Assembly (NCBI RefSeq): GCF_900102505.1
Contig: NZ_FMVT01000009.1
Location: forward strand, 62,001 to 126,000
Reading direction: 5' to 3'
DNA: 64,000 nt
Source: Paracoccus tibetensis
GTDB lineage: Bacteria > Pseudomonadota > Alphaproteobacteria > Rhodobacterales > Rhodobacteraceae
Shown here in pieces: positions 62,507 to 64,000 of the stretch. Under the pieces are notes generated by a model, which saw nothing but the letters and a program-made list of their open reading frames with translations, was not told the origin of the DNA and did no database searches. The translations under genes were made by a program, and so were the position numbers. Position 1 is the first letter of the stretch. Each line of letters begins with the position of its first letter.

Positions 62507-63133
62507 GCGGGCCGGACCTCAGCTTCGAGACGGCGGCCCGCGCCCGCGGCGCGCGCCTCGTCGCGGGCGTCGACGAGGTGGGGCGCGGCCCGCTGGCCGG
62601 TCCCGTGACCGCGGCCGCCGTGATCCTGCCGGAGGCGGGGCTGCCTGACGGGCTGAATGATTCCAAGAAGCTGACGCCCGCCCGCCGCGAGGTTCTGGCC
62701 GCCTGGATCGCGGCCCATTGCGACTGCGCCGTCGTGCATGTGGGCGTCGAGGAGATCGAGCGCCTGAACATCCTGCGCGCCAGCCATCTGGCCATGTGCC
62801 GCGCCCTTTCAGCCCTGCGCCAGCGCCCCTGCCTTGCGCTGATCGACGGCAACCGCCTGCCCGAGGGGCTGGACTGCCCCGGCGAGACCATCGTCAAGGG
62901 CGACGCGCTGAGCCTGTCGATCGCCGCCGCCTCAATCCTGGCGAAGGTGGCGCGCGACCGGCTGATGGTGGATTTGGCGCAACAGCACCCTGGCTATGGC
63001 TGGGAGGCGAATGCCGGCTATCCGACTCCCGCGCATCTGCAGGCTCTTCTAGATCTTGGGGTCACCCCACATCATAGACGCAGCTTCGCGCCCGTCCACA
63101 ACATCTTGTGTAAAGACGGTTTAGCAAGTGCTT

Positions 63134-63135
<2 letters not shown>
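62503..63135 (+). CDS. rnhB: Ribonuclease HII
   Basis: Encodes 210 aa. It removes ribonucleotides and RNA from RNA-DNA hybrids. GVDEVGRGPLAGPVTAAAVIL holds the first Asp and Glu, LALIDGNRLPEG the next Asp, and the late KVARDRLMVDLAQQHPGYGWEANAGYPT the last; C-terminal HHRRSFAPV is typical. It starts at GTG 62503 inside the allA stop. It lies directly before ccrM, as in other Rhodobacteraceae and Caulobacter relatives. Confidence 0.96.

Positions 63136-64000
<865 letters not shown>

Overview
The window is GC-rich chromosomal DNA from an alphaproteobacterium of the Rhodobacteraceae, most like Paracoccus or Rhodobacter. The evidence is a ccrM cell-cycle methyltransferase, a petP-petR regulator pair beside ilvE, an alphaproteobacterial flgBC-fliE-fliQ-flgFGAH block, the carboxyspermidine route to spermidine, several small secreted proteins of Rhodobacteraceae type, and a recurrent intergenic element (hairpins followed by a 21-nt GATAT...GCACAGAAGATG motif). 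I saw no rRNA, tRNA, CRISPR array, prophage or intact insertion sequence. Genes are packed tightly and many overlap by 1-8 nt, which allowed most starts to be fixed.

Layout. 1-1.4 kb: the end of a flagellar operon (flgL, flgI), then about 420 nt without a convincing gene. 1.8-9.8 kb: ilvE diverging from petP-petR, a uracil-DNA-glycosylase-like gene and an RND efflux pair. 9.8-18.8 kb: periplasmic and housekeeping genes (DsbD-like domain protein, yqgE, map, CinA-like, GNAT), tryptophan 2,3-dioxygenase coupled to a DUF4202-CbiX fusion, a split MnmC (FAD oxidase and mnmD), a rhomboid protease and a META lipoprotein. 19-26.8 kb: gabT, an ABC-2 exporter, a 21-aa cationic mini-protein, rimO, a sulfotransferase and ettA. 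26.8-33.3 kb: small envelope proteins, HNH nuclease, DsbA-like protein, zapE, mtnN, an ABC exporter and a CAP lipoprotein. 33.5-39.7 kb: lipid and folate genes (acyl-CoA synthetase, DUF983, folC, accD, cardiolipin synthase). 39.7-45.3 kb: Lrp/AsnC diverging from phhA-phhB, two Rhodobacteraceae orphan genes, and the carboxy(nor)spermidine decarboxylase and dehydrogenase. 45.3-49 kb: AI-2E-type permease, small secreted proteins and a glycosyltransferase. 49-55.1 kb: the main flagellar rod/ring block with divergent fliI. 55.2-64 kb: a Crp/Fnr regulator, extensin-like and L,D-transpeptidase cell-wall genes, a GntR regulator facing an MFS exporter, a sulfotransferase-like/GT90 fusion, allA, rnhB and ccrM, which runs off the right edge.

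Most of the window is core genome and I do not claim a large new system. The points most worth a second look are the DUF4202-CbiX fusion coupled to tryptophan dioxygenase, the glycosylase-like protein that lacks family-4 signature residues, the 21-aa mini-protein, the intergenic element family, the sulfotransferase/GT90 fusion, the split flagellar locus and the GANTC cluster in front of ccrM.
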